Shown here: piece after piece, positions 4,792 to 5,576 of the stretch
How the letters are laid out: every line of letters begins with the position of its first letter
Numbering within the stretch: position 1 is the stretch's first letter
NCBI GenBank assembly: GCA_025456105.1
Contig: JALOLG010000129.1
Coordinates: forward strand, 1 to 5,576
Reading direction: 5' to 3'
Source of the DNA: Ilumatobacteraceae bacterium
Lineage (GTDB): Bacteria > Actinomycetota > Acidimicrobiia > Acidimicrobiales > Ilumatobacteraceae
DNA: 5,576 bases
Position numbers and translations under genes: made by a program
The notes under the pieces: generated by a model
What the model saw: the letters and a program-made list of their open reading frames with translations, nothing else
What the model was told of the DNA's origin: nothing
Database searches by the model: none

Positions 4792-5576
4792 TCAGCCTAC
4801 GAGGAGCAGCACCTCGACGTCGCCCCCGATGGGCACGCCGTCGCCGTCGGGCACGACCGCGAGGCCGTCGGCGAGCGCCGTCGCAGCCAGCTGGTGACTG
4901 CCCTGGGCGGCCACGGGCCGCACGTGCACCCGGCCGTCGTCGCCGAACGAGGTGACCACCCGCTGGTAGTGCACCTTGCCGTCGGGTCGACGTGCGAGGG
5001 CCACGTCGGCCACGGCGCGCATGGCCGGCCGACCGGGGTGCGGATGGCCGAGCATCCGCCGCAGCGCCGGGCGCGCGAGCAGCTCGAAGCTCACCATCGA
5101 GCTCACGGGGTTGCCGGGGAGGCCGAACACGGGCACGCCATCGAGGCGCCCGAACGCGAACGGCTTGGCCGGCTTGATCGCGAGCTGCCACCAGGTCATG
5201 TCGGCGATGCGGCCGAGCACGGCCTTCACGACGTCGTAGTCGCCCATGCTGACGCCACCGCTGGTGACGATCGCGTCGCACTCGCGTGCCGCGGCGCGGA
5301 GCACCGACTCGAGCGCCGCCTCGTCGTCGCGGACGATCCCGAGGTCGACCACCTGGCAGCCGGACTGGGCGACCAGACCGACGAGCATCGTGCGGTTGCT
5401 CTCGCGGATCTGGCCCGGCTGGAGCGGCGAGCCGTCGTCGACCAGCTCGTCGCCCGTCGACAGCACCGCCACGCGTGGCCGACGGTGGACGAGCACCTCG
5501 CGGGCGTTGACGCTGGCCAGCACGCCGGCCACGGCGGGGGTGACCACGGTGCCGGGCTCGAACAGGCGGTCGCCCT
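4792..5576 (-). CDS. moeA: Molybdopterin molybdotransferase MoeA / gephyrin-like Glp (5' end missing)
   Basis: The visible 260 codons are the C-terminal two thirds; the N-terminal region lies beyond 5576. The fragment opens 'GDRLFEPGTVVTPAVAGVLASVN', the linker into the MogA-like domain III. That domain shows 'RPRVAVLSTGDELV', 'QIRESN', 'TSGGVSMGDYDVVK', 'IKPAKPFAFG' and 'FGLPGNPVSSMVSFELLARP', and is followed by the small beta-barrel domain IV ending 'GGDVEVLLLVG'. The Glu of TGDEL and the Asp residues of the SGGVS-GDYD segment correspond to active-site positions in E. coli MoeA. MoeA hydrolyses adenylated molybdopterin and inserts molybdate. 'KPAKP' replaces the commoner 'KPGKP'. In Actinobacteria this family includes Glp, which besides any enzymatic role binds FtsZ and the membrane protein GlpR. 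A GlpR-like gene three genes downstream makes that possible here. The reading frame is open to the window edge; the apparent GTG at 5547 is internal. Confidence 0.94.
   Translation of the reverse strand, partial: GDRLFEPGTVVTPAVAGVLASVNAREVLVHRRPRVAVLSTGDELVDDGSPLQPGQIRESNRTMLVGLVAQSGCQVVDLGIVRDDEAALESVLRAAARECDAIVTSGGVSMGDYDVVKAVLGRIADMTWWQLAIKPAKPFAFGRLDGVPVFGLPGNPVSSMVSFELLARPALRRMLGHPHPGRPAMRAVADVALARRPDGKVHYQRVVTSFGDDGRVHVRPVAAQGSHQLAATALADGLAVVPDGDGVPIGGDVEVLLLVG

Overview
The window is GC-rich (roughly two thirds G+C or more by eye). Its genes use GTG and ATG starts, and its hairpins lack U-tracts. Actinobacterial hallmarks point to Actinomycetota: a MoeA-type protein and a GlpR-like membrane protein in one cluster, PadR and TetR regulators, and an acidic Cys-containing lipoprotein. 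Gene content and codon style would fit Acidimicrobiia, but that is a guess; no marker gene fixes the class.

Left part (1-1978): two small regulatory units. A TetR-type regulator, cut by the left edge, diverges from a pyridoxamine-5'-phosphate-oxidase-like flavoprotein. The roughly 50 bp between them holds two near-identical 15-bp palindromes 21 bp apart. The flavoprotein converges on a cupin gene. The cupin diverges from a PadR regulator, and their shared intergenic region holds two near-identical 17-bp palindromes, one lying over the best cupin promoter. Each regulator probably controls both itself and its divergent neighbour. The enzymes' substrates cannot be read from the sequence. The padR gene ends in a perfect 16-bp palindrome facing a convergent gene.

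Middle part (1979-2614): a small secreted lipoprotein gene of unknown function and a complete tRNA-Ala(CGC) gene, both on the minus strand. The tRNA has its own TATGAT promoter and an 11-bp perfect hairpin downstream.

Right part (2615-5576): a minus-strand cluster read in the order moeA (5' end beyond the window) - moaA - moaC - glpR-like membrane gene. MoaA and MoaC convert GTP to cyclic pyranopterin monophosphate, the first step of molybdenum cofactor synthesis; MoeA inserts molybdate at the last step. The membrane protein has an N-terminal helix, a His/Arg/Pro-rich cytoplasmic-type linker and two C-terminal helices. This is the layout of the actinobacterial protein called GlpR, the membrane receptor of the gephyrin-like MoeA homologue Glp in Corynebacterium. 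The moeA gene may therefore encode a Glp with a second, structural role in cell division. That link is the most interesting hypothesis here. No mobile element, CRISPR array or clearly new multi-gene defence system is visible.
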